Shown here: one piece after another, positions 42,401 to 55,000 of the stretch
Numbering within the stretch: the first letter of the stretch is position 1
How the letters are laid out: each line of letters opens with the position of its first letter
Assembly: GCF_037038585.1 (NCBI RefSeq)
Contig: NW_027288510.1
Span: forward strand, 3,477,001 to 3,541,000
Reading direction: 5' to 3'
Source: Patagioenas fasciata
Lineage: Eukaryota; Chordata; Aves; Columbiformes; Columbidae
Length of the DNA: 64,000 bases
The notes under the pieces: model-generated
Told to the model about the DNA's origin: nothing
Databases searched by the model: none
Seen by the model: only the letters and a program-made list of their open reading frames with translations
Program-made: the position numbers and the translations under genes

Positions 42401-45400
42401 GTAGAGGAGAGCAATAGTTTTGTGGAGTTTTCATTTGCTCTGCAGTGCTGCTGCTCTATTCCCAGCCTTCGTGGTCTTCTTAACATTCATTATTTACTCC
42501 CCTTGAGACTCTGTATCCTCTCTCTCCTTGATTTTACCAACATTTTGTTCTGTCATTCAATGTCATTCTGTGCTTGTTCTCCCCTCAGTCTCACTAAAGC
42601 CATGACCCAGCGTTTAATGCATCTTGATTGCCCTGATATACTTTGAGCCACAAAAAAATATTTATAAGGATTTCCTAGGCATATTCAGGTGGTTTTCTCT
42701 GCATTGTATAACTCATGCCGCCTTTTGCCTTTGAGTAGCTACTCTACATTTTTCTTATCCCTTATGATTCTCGGTGGGAATGAAGCTCGTGCGTAGGTCT
42801 GCAATCATTTTCAGTAGTGATAACTGATAACCCTTTTTTCACTTTAAAGCAAACTAGAACCGTATTGTGATATAGTAATATTTACGTATAGGCACATAGA
42901 GTTTTGCATGTTTGAGAGGAAAGCATTAATTAGAGTAATTTTTACTGTGTTGCTGGAGAAAACCGTTAGAGCAGGTGTCAAGTTCAGTGTTCATCACCAT
43001 CTTCCTGTCACCCTCCCAGGCCTGTTTTCATCAATCATGCGAGAGCTGGCCAACATCACGCATGACGGTCCCAAGTGGATGGTACTGGATGGAGATATTG
43101 ATCCAATGTGGATTGAGTCTCTTAATACTGTGATGGATGATAATAAGGTAATGAATATAAGTTAAAGAAGGAGATATTCTTTGACTGCATGGCATGGTTC
43201 AGCCTAAAAATGCAGATGCTGAAATAACACCTCCTAGAATAATGCGGTTGTGTTTCTTCAGATACACCAAACAATATCACATATAGAAAATGGTGCATGA
43301 GGGGAAATAGCTCAAATCATGGTTTCATTGTAATTTCCCTTCCTGGAACTGGGCTCATGGATAATCACAGATGTCCTGATTGTAACTCCAGGCCCTTCAA
43401 AAATAGGGTGGGGTCATAATTCCACACCTTTTTCCGCCGCTCGAAGGGAGTGCTGTTCCTTTGAGTCATGGAAGACAGTTCTACTACCTGCTGGAAATCA
43501 GCTGCATTCCCTCAAGGAACTGTGCTGGCAGCAACCAAGCTTTTTAGTGCAAAGTGCTGAATGCTTTTCATTCCTGTTCCTGGGGAAGATGTCATTCTGT
43601 CTGTCTGTCTGCCCAATGCAGGTGCTGACCCTGGCGAGCAATGAGAGAATCCCTCTGAACCCAACGATGCGGTTGGTGTTTGAGATCAGCCACCTGCGCA
43701 CAGCCACCCCAGCAACCGTGTCCCGAGCGGGTGAGTCCTGGCCTGAGCTCCGCACTGGGATTTGCCATGAACCCAGGAGGATCTAGTGCCATTAACCAGT
43801 CTTCTGTTGGCCAACTTGACTCCTGTTGCAAGTACCCAACCTGAGATCACAGCGGCCGTGGGTGGACAGGGCAGGTTTCTGACAGACAAACTGAGGATCC
43901 TGACCCCAAATGCACATGTGGAGCTGTCATCATCCTGGAGATTTACCCAGAGCACTCTGACTGTTGGTGGGTGATCATGGCTTCAGCGTTGCTGAGTGCT
44001 CCTGTTGTGCAAAGCCCTTTGGATGGACTTTATGAGGAGAAGGACAGTATCTGTCTCAAAGAGTTCTTGATCTTCTGAAGAAGTGCATGAAGCATGGGAG
44101 AAGGGAATGGAGGTGTCCCCTAGTTTTACACATGGGGAAATGGGGCCCAGAGCAATGAAACTGCTCAGACAAGACAATGTTCTGAATTTAGGGCAAGGTC
44201 ATGAAAAGCGCCGTGGCTTCAAGGGTGAAGTTTCTTCACTGTTCATGTTTCTACTCTGCAGTGGGGCAGGAAAAGGGGGCAGGTAATGGGACGTCCCGTC
44301 ATATTTGATAGGGTTTTAGTTGTGTGAAAGTACCTGGTAAACTCTGCTGGAAGAAAGGAACAGTTTCTGCTATGTCTTTACTATATGTTCTCTCTTACCC
44401 TGGGCCTAAAGGGATCCTGTACATCAACCCGTCGGATCTGGGCTGGAATCCTCCAGTGAGCAGCTGGATCGACAGGCGAGAGATCCAGTCCGAAAGAGCC
44501 AACCTGACCATTTTGTTTGATAAGTACCTGCCCATTTGCCTGGACACCCTCAGAACAAGGTACCATCTGATGAGTGATTGTGTCACCCGTGGTGAGGGCA
44601 TGGGGACACCTGCCACTGTCCAGCCCAGCTGTGCTGCGCTGGGTTGTGCTGCACATGATCCTCCTTGCCCCTGGAAGCCCTGAGCATCATTGGCTTAAGC
44701 TCAGAGAACCAGCAGGGCGAGGTGGGCAAAGTGACGCTCCTGCCTGTATCGTGTTGGTCAGATCTGGTTTTCATCTGATTTTGATTTGATTTTTATTGTA
44801 TTTCCTGTATCAACTCTCTATCTCTTGGAAAATGATTCCGGCAGATCCCAAAGAGAAAGCTTTTCAGCCTCCTGATGTGTCAGGCTAGACCTGAGCCCAC
44901 TCCACAAGTTATTTTTCATTAAGAACTTGGGTATTTGGAAGGGTCCTAGTGCTTCTTGGCTTGATTTGGCTTTAAAGCAGTGTCCACAGGGAAGTCATGT
45001 GGTTCTTGCTTATCATCATGTGAAACCATTCTCTTTCTCATACTGTGGTGAGGACTGGCCAAAGTAGAGTCCCAGAAAACTTAAGGGAGCATCTCCCATC
45101 CTCTACTTGCTTCCTATAGTTGCACTTTCCTTTAAAAACAAAAGAAAAATCAGTGAGCATGGGAGATGTCAGCCAAAAGGGGGATGTGTCAGAAGGGTCT
45201 GGAATCAGGACTTAAACATTGTGCTAGGGAACTTCTCTCTGTGGGACCAAGTTGGTTTTGACTGTTGGTAGCAAAGTCAATCGGACGTTTCCCATTCTGT
45301 TTGCTGAACATTGTCTCAGAGCGTGAAATCCACGGGATTAGCTGCAGGCAACCCTGAGCTGAGTGTTTTGGTAGCTTGCTTAATTCAGAAATCGTAGAAC

Positions 45401-48400
45401 CAACCTTTCAAATAGCTATAATTACTGTATGGAGGACTTCAGTGCAGCTACAATATTAGTTTGGAATTCTGTAAGTGTAGCTTAAATGAATGTAAAATGG
45501 CAAGATGAAAGGGTTTATTTTATTACTCCTCTATTTGACCGCTTTTGAACTCATCGTGCTCGCAGGAAATCATTGCCTTTAGCAAGTCTTCCATTCTGCT
45601 TCTTTCAAGAAGATCAAAGTTTTAAAATGCTTGAAACTTCTGATTATTGTTATTACTTGTATATGTGCCGGTGCCAGCGGGTCTGAGTGTGAGAATGGGT
45701 GTTCTCTTTATTGTACCTGGGAATAGGACACGTACCGCTGACAAGCAGAATGCCAGTATTCTGAAAGAGCATTTCTAGTCTTCCTGGGTTGTGATGGACG
45801 TATTGCTTTCTAATTTCCATCCCTTAGATTTAAGAAGATTATTCCCATTCCTGAACAGAGTATGGTTCAGATGTTGTGCTACCTCCTTGAATGTCTCCTG
45901 GCAGAGGAGAACACACCTCCTGACTGTCCCAAGGAGCTTTATGAACTTTACTTTGTCTTTGCTGCCGTCTGGGCCTTTGGTGGATCAATGTTTCGAGATC
46001 AGGTAAGACGGAAGATGCCTCTTCAGCATCTTTCACACAGTTTGTTTGTGTGGTTTTGTGTTGTTTTGATTTCTTCATACTTTCTGAAACGTAGTGCTAT
46101 GCCAGTAATGCTGTTTTCCTGGGGCTCTCATATAGGTGATAATAAACTAGAAACACAACAATTCCTTTTACGAAAGGCCTCGTTATCCGGGGTGTAACAC
46201 CACCGGAGAACAGCTGAGGGGTCAGTGGTAAAGGTGGAGGGATGTTTGCTTATGCAGATGCATTTCACTGGGGAGAAACATAAGGTTAACTTATAGAAGC
46301 CTGTGGATGTGCATAATGTGATCAAATTAAGACTGATTTATCAGATGGATGTATCAGTGGAGCAGTCTTTCAGCCTTCTGACTGCACAGGTAGACGTGCT
46401 ACATAACACAAACCAGCCGGTGTTTTGTCACCAGGGCAGAGCAGAGCCGGAGGAACAACCTCCCTTGACCTGCTGGTCATACTTTTCCTAAGGCACCCCA
46501 GGTGCCATTGACTTTCGTGGCCACAGGGGCACACCTACTCTTGGGTGGTTGCATCCCCTAGTCAGAGGACGCCTTATCCTCAGATCTAAAGTGTGTAGTC
46601 CTGATGTCTGGGTCTGCCCACACTGCACTGCTGTCAAGGGCTTGGAGATCCACGTCTGATCTCCGCTGGGCTTGTGTCAAACTCTGTGTTGTCTGGACTA
46701 TGCGGGAGGTCTCTCCACGAATGTAACACCAGACACCCCTCCCCAGCTCGGGTGGAGGCACTGCCGTTCTTGATGGCTGCTCAAGTGCTCCCAGGGGTCT
46801 CTTTGTGTGTTTTCATGTACCTTAACGCCAGACCTAGAGTGTCTGCTGGTCTCTTCAGATTTGCTCCATGCCAAGGATCAGATGCTTCAGGAAGTGCTGA
46901 ACAACACAGCTCAAGCTCAGCTGGGTGCTCACTTGGTGCCATCACACCTTGTGACCATTGAATGACCTGTGCGAGACCAGCTTCCTTGGTCCTTGTGGAG
47001 CCTCCATTTCCCATGTGCCAGCTGGGAAATACTCAGCCTTAGTGTTGCCAGTCTAGGATGACTTAAAGAAACAAAACAAAGCACAATAAAGCCTGGGAAG
47101 CACTACTTGTCTTTGCTTCAGCAGTACAAGCGCAAGTATGCTGGTGTGCGGTGCTGTGGCAGCTGGCCGCTGTGTTCCCCGTGCCGCACAGTCAGTCTCG
47201 GGTGCATCAGGCCGGGCTCCTGCCTGCGGTAGTGGCTCTGGGTGGGCTGCAGGAGCAGCTGCAGGCACAGCGACCCTCCGGGAGGCTCCGCCGGGAGCCT
47301 GGCTGTGCGTTACTGCCCGCGGTGCTCTGTAAATGTCAGAGCTGAGAGTGCGAGGATACAGCAGTCCGAGCAATGGGGAGCCTGATGAAAAATGATCCAA
47401 TATAAAATCTGTTTATTGCTTTCCACCGAAGGTGCCCTTCGCGCTGACCTTTCGCGGCCGAAATGTCAGGAGAAACAGTCTGGGAGGCTTCCCACTACTC
47501 GGTGCTTGTTGGTGGGTAGCGGGGCCCCTGTATAAAAACAGGTGATAGATTTGCCATTTCCTGGCTCTGAAATTAGCGGTAATCCATATGGGGTTTTTAT
47601 TAAGGAAGTGGTTTGAATTCCACACCGTTCTGGCAATAGAGCTGGGGCTGGAGTGGCTCCATTTAACCGCGGGGTCAGGGAGGGCGGGCAGCGCGGCACA
47701 GCGCGCTTGCAGGCGGTTTGGCTGTGGGGGTAAGGGCACCCTTGTGGGAAAGCTTTTAGCAGCCACGCACGTCCCGCTCCACTGCGGGCTACTCTGCTGC
47801 CGCTGCTGAGGAGTTATAACAACAGGAGAATGGAGAATTACAGGGATTCTGCCTCTCTGAATAGCATGAGTCTGCAAAATCGTGGATACTATTAATGTGT
47901 TTTTCAAATCCACTGGTCTTTTGAGGGACTGTGGCTCAGGAGGCTTTATGGAGGACACTTGGTTCAGTTCAGCAACAAACCCAGGTTTCCTTATGGAGGC
48001 CGAGCAGCCTATGGACAATGTGTTGGTGACCCCACATTGTATGGCTATGGGGAGGAGAGACCCGCAGACACCCCAGGAACAAACTGTGCTGTTAAAACGG
48101 GCTAAATGATGCGTCCGGTATTTCACAAACATCTTTCTCACAGCAATTTTCCTCTCCTCCTCCCCTCCACCTCTCTCCAGTTCCCATTGTCCACATGGGA
48201 AGGTGTTTGGGCAGAATGGCTGGCCCAATGTCATACAGGAGACCTAGGGCAGAGGAGGGGACTAAGCACATTTTGTGAGTCCTGACCCAGCATCTAAAGC
48301 AAAACTGTCACCCCAGTTGAAAAAATTCAGATGCTCCAAAATCTCCATGTGTAGAAAGATACAATGGGGAAAAGCAAGGAAACGGGTGCTTTGAGGGGAA

Positions 48401-51400
48401 TGTGGCAGCGCAGGATCACGGCGGGGTCAAAGGGGCAGCCCCTCGCTGCTGCTTTGGTACGCTGGTGTCTGCAGTCCTGCTTGTCTGAAACGTTGTGGCT
48501 TGAAAAGAAGCCAGAAGACAACAACTCACTCTGAATAGAGTGGTGTGATTGATGAGGAAAGGCTTTGGTATGCATGCTGTGACTGACCATGAGCACAGAT
48601 GTAGACGGATGTTGTGTCCTTGTCTGTTGGAAGAAGTAGGCACCAAGAATCAATCAAGTGGTCTGTTTAGTCATAGGCACGTATTTCTCTTTTTCAAATT
48701 GATCCATCTATCTAGTCTCAGACATACCAAGAGTGATCAACACATAGGATGAATTATTTAGATGAATAAATAGGACTGATGAGCAGAAATGAAGAAAATG
48801 AAAAATTAGGCTTAATAGCAGGAAAAATGATAAGAACTTTATGCTGTGGAATGTATTTTAAGGACTAATCCCGCTCTGGTGGACTGGGATAGATAACATT
48901 CTCCATTACTAATTAATTGATCCAGATTAGTGTATTTTCTCCACTTTTTGTCTTATAGCTTGTGGACTACAGAGTGGAGTTCAGCAAGTGGTGGGTGGCA
49001 GAATTCAAGACTATCAAGTTTCCCTCTCAGGGCACAGTCTTTGACTTCTACATTGATCCAGAAACGAAGAAGTTTGAACCTTGGTCTAAACTTATTCCTC
49101 AGTTTGAATTTGATCCAGAAATGCCCTTACAGGTATGTGAACCTTGCACGTGTTTTGTCTGGGAAGAGCACATGCATTTTAGTGACTGTATGCAGGCATT
49201 TCAATTGAAGTCTCATTCGAGGTCAAGCACTTCATAATAAGAATGGCATTCCGTCCTGGTTTTGTTAAAAACAAGTTTCTCTTTTAGTGAATTTGCCTGT
49301 CAGGTAAAACCTTCATATCAGCTGCGTTTTCCTGGAGAACCAGATCCATGTTTTGGTAAACATAGCAATGGAATGTGAGGTTATTGATAAGGACAGATTC
49401 GCATCTCGCGAGAGGGGCAATGAGAAACAGGTGACCAAGAAACTGACAAACAGAGTATAACATCCCATTCACGTGAATACTTCATATAAAAGTGGGAGAT
49501 CGCGAGGATCTCGTCCATTTTGCTTATGGCCGAGATTAGGAGAGGACCTTGCTGGTCGTCCCTGCGAACTGAGGCCTCATGACAGACTGAATCCAGCTCC
49601 GGTTGGCTGCACAGTCCAGTCCAGGACTTCAGGTGCCAGCTCTGCAGTTGCTGGGGCTTTCAAGATTGGTTTTGTATATTTTGTATTATTTTCTCTATTC
49701 TTATTAGTAGCATTAGTAAAACATTTTTAATTTTTCCAATTCTCTTCTATCTATCCTTCTTTCCCTCCCAATCACCTGTCCTGAGTGGGAATGGGGGAGA
49801 GAGAGGGGCTGAAGGTGGGGGAGAGGGGGCTAACAACACATCTGCCATGGTTGTATTGTCACCCCACAATCAAAACCCTTGACACATTCTTTATGAAGTA
49901 CAACTCAATTACCCATCTTTCTTTACTGTACTTTGACTGTGAAGACTCATCCTCCATCCATCTTCCAGAGCTGAGTGATGTACATGAGGCGCAGGCTCAG
50001 AGACACCTATGAGCCAGGGCTGGTGTGCCCAGGGTGCGGGATGGAGGTGCGTTTGGCCTGCAGAGAGAAGCAGGATGTGGGACAACGTAGTGACAAAGTC
50101 CCTGAGACACCATCTCGTCATTCTGCGTGGCTGAAAATAGGGTTGTTTATATGATTTGGACGAAAAATGAGAGTTGCTGCAGGTAGTGAATTGCGTTTGC
50201 CAGCTATGCCTTTCTTTCCTTTTAGAGGTGCCACAGTGAGCAGATGACTTGTAAAAGTTGTTACCATTTTAGCAAAATGTGTGTTTGCGGGGAGATCCAG
50301 ATGTTGCTCTCAGCATCCCGCTGTCATTGTTTCGTCTGTACAGATAGTTTGACTTGAATGGTTGGTAGCAGTGTATTGTTCCCTTCCTAGCGCCATCTAG
50401 AAACTCAGGTCACCGCACTCATTCCTGGCTCTCCCAGTTTGATGTCTCCTCAGAACATGGCAGTGGGGTGGTGCCACAGATGGGTACACTTACCTGCTCG
50501 TTTTGCCCCTCTCAGGCTTGCCTGGTGCCCACCACCGAGACGGTCCGTGTGCGGTACTTCATGGACAGGCTCCTGGAGCGCCGGCGCCCCGTGATGCTGG
50601 TGGGCAACGCCGGCACGGGGAAGTCTGTGCTGGTGGGGGACAAGCTCTGCTCACTGGATACAGATGCCTATGTGGTGAAGAAGGTCCCGTTTAACTACTA
50701 CACCACCTCTGCCATGCTGCAAGGTAAGACAATGGCTGAGATGTGGGACTTCTGCCTGGCAGGTCACCAAATTCCTGGGGTGTCCGTCGGGGTTTGGAGC
50801 TGGGTGTGCACTGTGGGCACTGCACTGGCACCCACTGACTCTTAAATCCCACTGTGAAACTCACTGGTCCGCAGACTCCTGGTTTTATGGAAAATGGCAT
50901 TTCCCAACATGAGGGATTGAATTCTGAACACCACGACTCTGGTTCAGGGCTGTGCAAAGCACACACTTAAATCTGCTGCTGTTCTCTACAGCACACAGCT
51001 CGTACTTGACTTGAGGTGTGTCTTTAATACGCTTGAATTTAAGCCCGTGCTGAATAGAATGGGTTGCTTGGCTGGGATCTAAGCTGTCCTCAGAGTGCAA
51101 TGATGGGAATTGCATCCCAGTTGTCAGTGAGGACAGTGCTAATGGGGATGTGCAGGTGCTGCTGGTTCCTGGGCTGTCCCCCGCATCCTGATGCAGCCCC
51201 GTGTGCTCCCACGGAGCGGGTGCCACATCCCACCGCCCCAGGGGACACGGCTGCTGACCCTGGGAGGCTCTGACCTGGGGAAGCCCATGAGAATATCTTT
51301 GATGAGGATTTTGGCACATCAGTGAAAGATGAAGTTTGAGACCAGGATAAGGTCAGTTCTGCTGTGTAGTCTTTTCACAGATGAAGAGAAAGAGGGAATT

Positions 51401-52024
51401 GTTGAAAAGTGACTCATTTTGGAATGGTATTTTCACTTTCAGTTGACCTAAAGAGAGAGGATAATTTTCTACATGTATTTATTAATCAGGAATGAAACAA
51501 CCTTGCTTGTTTTGAGTTGAACAACAGCTGTGGGTCACTGTAAACCAAAATAACTTCCTTTATGGAGTTTGGTCTGACCCAAGTGTCCTGAAATCCCTTT
51601 ACTCCCTCTACAGGACCAGCACCAGTGAGACCAAGGTTTTAACCTTCACCATGTGGGTTTTTCCTGGCCAGGTGGCCCTGGGGCGAACACGCTCACGGCC
51701 ATGAGCATCACAGCCCCTGTCTGTGCTCTGCTGGGCTCCCGACACTGCAGATGTTTTAAGGAAGGTGTCAGAGTTTAAAGTTGCCCTGTGGGACTGATCC
51801 ACTCGCAGAGGTGACAGCACAGGCTCAGCCCACGCTGTGTCACCTGGGGCTGTGTCGTGGAGTCACGGCAGCTTTCTGGGGCAGGTCTGAAGGGTTTTGG
51901 GTCTTGCTAGTGTGTGATGGCTGCAGTCTCCCTCCTCCCTCCCAGGTGCCCCTTTGCTTTTTTCCCTGTGTTGGGGTCTCTGCAAAATGCCCTTGAGCTG
52001 CTAAATGGGCTGAGCTGTCTGGCA

Positions 52025-52064
<40 letters not shown>

Positions 52065-55000
52065 GTCCAGCTGCCTGGGTGGGGGACAAAGATGCTGAGG
52101 GACCTAGAGATTCTTTCTTATGGGGAGAGACTGAGAGCTCTGGGGCTGTTGAGCTGGAGAAGAGAAGCTGAGAGGGATCTGATCAATGGGATCAATATGT
52201 CAGGGTGGCTGTCAGAGGATGGACCAGACTCTGTTCAGTGGTGCCCAACGCCAGGGTGAGGGGCAGCGGGCACAGACTGAAACACAGGAGGCTCCATCTG
52301 AACATGAGCAGAAACTTGTTTGCTGGGAGGTGCCAGAGCCTGGCCCAGGCTGCCCAGAGCGGGTGTGGAGTCTCCTTCTGTGAGACATTGAAACCCGCCT
52401 GGACCCACCTGTGTGATCTGCTCTGTGACCCTGCGTGAGCAGGGCTTGGACTGGGGGATCTGCAGAGGTCCCTTCAGCCCAACCAGCCTGGGATCCTGTG
52501 ATTCTGTGAATGTGCAGCCGTTTGTCTCCAGCTGGATGGGCGAGTGTGTGCAGGTGTTATTTGTACAGGCAGACCTGGCACCGTGTCCCTGGTCATGAGC
52601 TGTGGGCTGAGTCAGTGATTTTCTTCCCCTGCACAGAGGAGCAAGTTGTCTTGTGTGTGGATGAAGATGTGGTGGTGAGATTTGCATTGAGAAGCATGAT
52701 TTATACTGCTTGGCCTGGATCCCTGCTGCTCATTTTTTAGAGTTAATTTGTCCCTTTTTGTGTAGTTTGTCACTTGGCTGCTTTATTCTTTTCCCCAGCA
52801 GGCACATCTTTAAATTTGTAAAACATGGGCACAAAGTAATTTTGGATTTTTTCTTACTTAAAAAAGATCCTAACCTGAGTTCCAGTAGTTCCTTAGACAA
52901 GGTGCCTGTTGCTGCAGAGATGTATAAGATGCAGCCCTTAGGGGAAGCAGAGTTGTTGTTCAACCCATCCCTGCATCCTGTGGCTTCCAGAAGCGCCATG
53001 TGCACAGGGGTTAAAAGGAGCCCAACACTCTCTCTGCCTGAACCTGGGGCCAGTTTGGGGATTTTCTGTAGTTTATTGTGACTAAATACCACATTCTGTG
53101 GCATTTGCCCTGGGCCTCGCTCTGCTTCGTGCCCTCTTGGGCCTCTGCCCCTCCATCAGATGTAGCCCTGACTTCTGTCATTCAGAGAAATTGCAATAAA
53201 TCTTGTGGTTTTTTTTGTTTGGGTTCTTTTTTTCCCTCTCCCTTGCTCACCAACCAGAAGGTACGAGGTGTCCAGACTGTTTCTTTGAGGTGCTGGTTTG
53301 AGTATGTGTCAGGATCTCACACAGACACACCGCCCCTTATTATTATTGTGAGATACGGCTTTGAATTAAAATACCACTTCCACGAACATGTCACTTGATC
53401 CCCAGTAATTGTATTTCAGTGTGATGAATCTCTTGCGTACTTGTTTAACCTCAAAAAGGGCTGATTTTATATGTTAATTAGGGACTAATTAAATTTAAAT
53501 TAAATGCTTATTTGAAACACTTAATTTAACTTGCTACCAGAAATTTCAAATATTGTGGTTTTATTGAACGGGGAGAGAGGCTCCGCTGAGGAAAGATTCA
53601 TCATTTTTCGTAGCACAATCCATTCCTTTGTGCAGCAACTGTCTGTGACAAGAAATCAGCTGCGTTTTGAGTGGTGAGCAAGGCAAGCTGTCTGCAGTGC
53701 ACCCGAGCAGGAAAAACCCAGCGTTTTGAAAGGTCTGTGATCTGAAACAAACCAACGGAATATAAATCTTCCTTAACAACTTTTGCACGTGATAATAAAT
53801 GGCTTAAAAAAACTCCCAGTCCCGTTTACATTTGCCAGTCTTCCCTAATTACAAAGAATTGCTACTTACCGTGTGCTGCTTTATAGCACCTTATAGGTCT
53901 GTTGCCAACCCAAAACTGCTAATGAAACAAATTCTTCGAGTAAGCACAGGGCAGAAAACCCACCCGGGGTCTGGGCAGAGGAGCGTTGCTTCCGTTTGCT
54001 TTTCCACTTACTGAGACAGTAAAGGTTGCCTGGGCTGCAATCAGAGGAATCAATAACCTATAGAACATGATGTGCAGCGACGTGGGGTGATTTTTATTAA
54101 ATATCAGCCCAGGATTATAAATATTCCCCACGTTTTATGAGCTAGAGCAACATATGACCCCAGCCTTCTGCTAAAACAAATTAAAGTCTTCCAAGGCTTT
54201 GAAATGCGAAACTGTTCTCTCCGTGCTTTCCTTTGCGTGTGCGTGACCCTACTTGAAACTAGGTGGTAATTTGACAGCTCGTGTTGGAATTAAGTCTTGT
54301 CACATTATCTGGAGGGTTGGGTAACGCTGGTGAGAAGATCAGGGAACTTATGATTATTTGATGCATTTAAATAAAAGTGTCATGTTGGTTGTTCTGAAGA
54401 TGTCCAGGAATTTGGCCCTGAGATCGCCTATTTTTGTCTAACAGGGTAAAAGATGCATATATTCACAAAACCAGCAGCTTTGCTCGTGGGCTTCTGTGCC
54501 CACAGCATCCATCTCCCTTTCTCCATCGCAGCGCCCAGTGCCTGCTGCCCTGGCCACGCTGCAGTTGCCGCATCGCCGGGGCAGGCAGCAGGGGACGCTC
54601 ACTGCTCTGGCACAGCCACCTCTGCAAGCAAGATTTCGTTTAAAAAATTATGCAGAAGAGATTCAAAAGGCTTTATCTTGCATGAAAAGCTCTTGTTTGC
54701 TCTGAGGTAGACATGTTTTGTAGCAGACGAAGTTTGTTGTATTTTTGTTTGGAAGGAAGAGTTGAGAGCTTTCTGATTTAAGTCAAACCAAAGTGCTGAC
54801 CAAGGGTCCCTGCAGGGCTCCCAGCTGCACTGTAGAATCATAGAATCAGTTTGGTTGGAAGAGACCTTCAGGATCATCGAGTCCAACCGTAACCCAGCTC
54901 TAGCACTCTAGTCCCTGAGAACCTCATCTCCACGTCTGTCCAACCCTCCAGGGCTGGTGACTCCAGCACTGCCCTGGGCAGCCTGTTCCAATGCCCCACA

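Noticed and set aside
47150-47350. Possible CpG-island promoter inside intron 29
   Set aside because: CpG density is only moderately raised, and I see no TATA or initiator arrangement or first exon that would support it.
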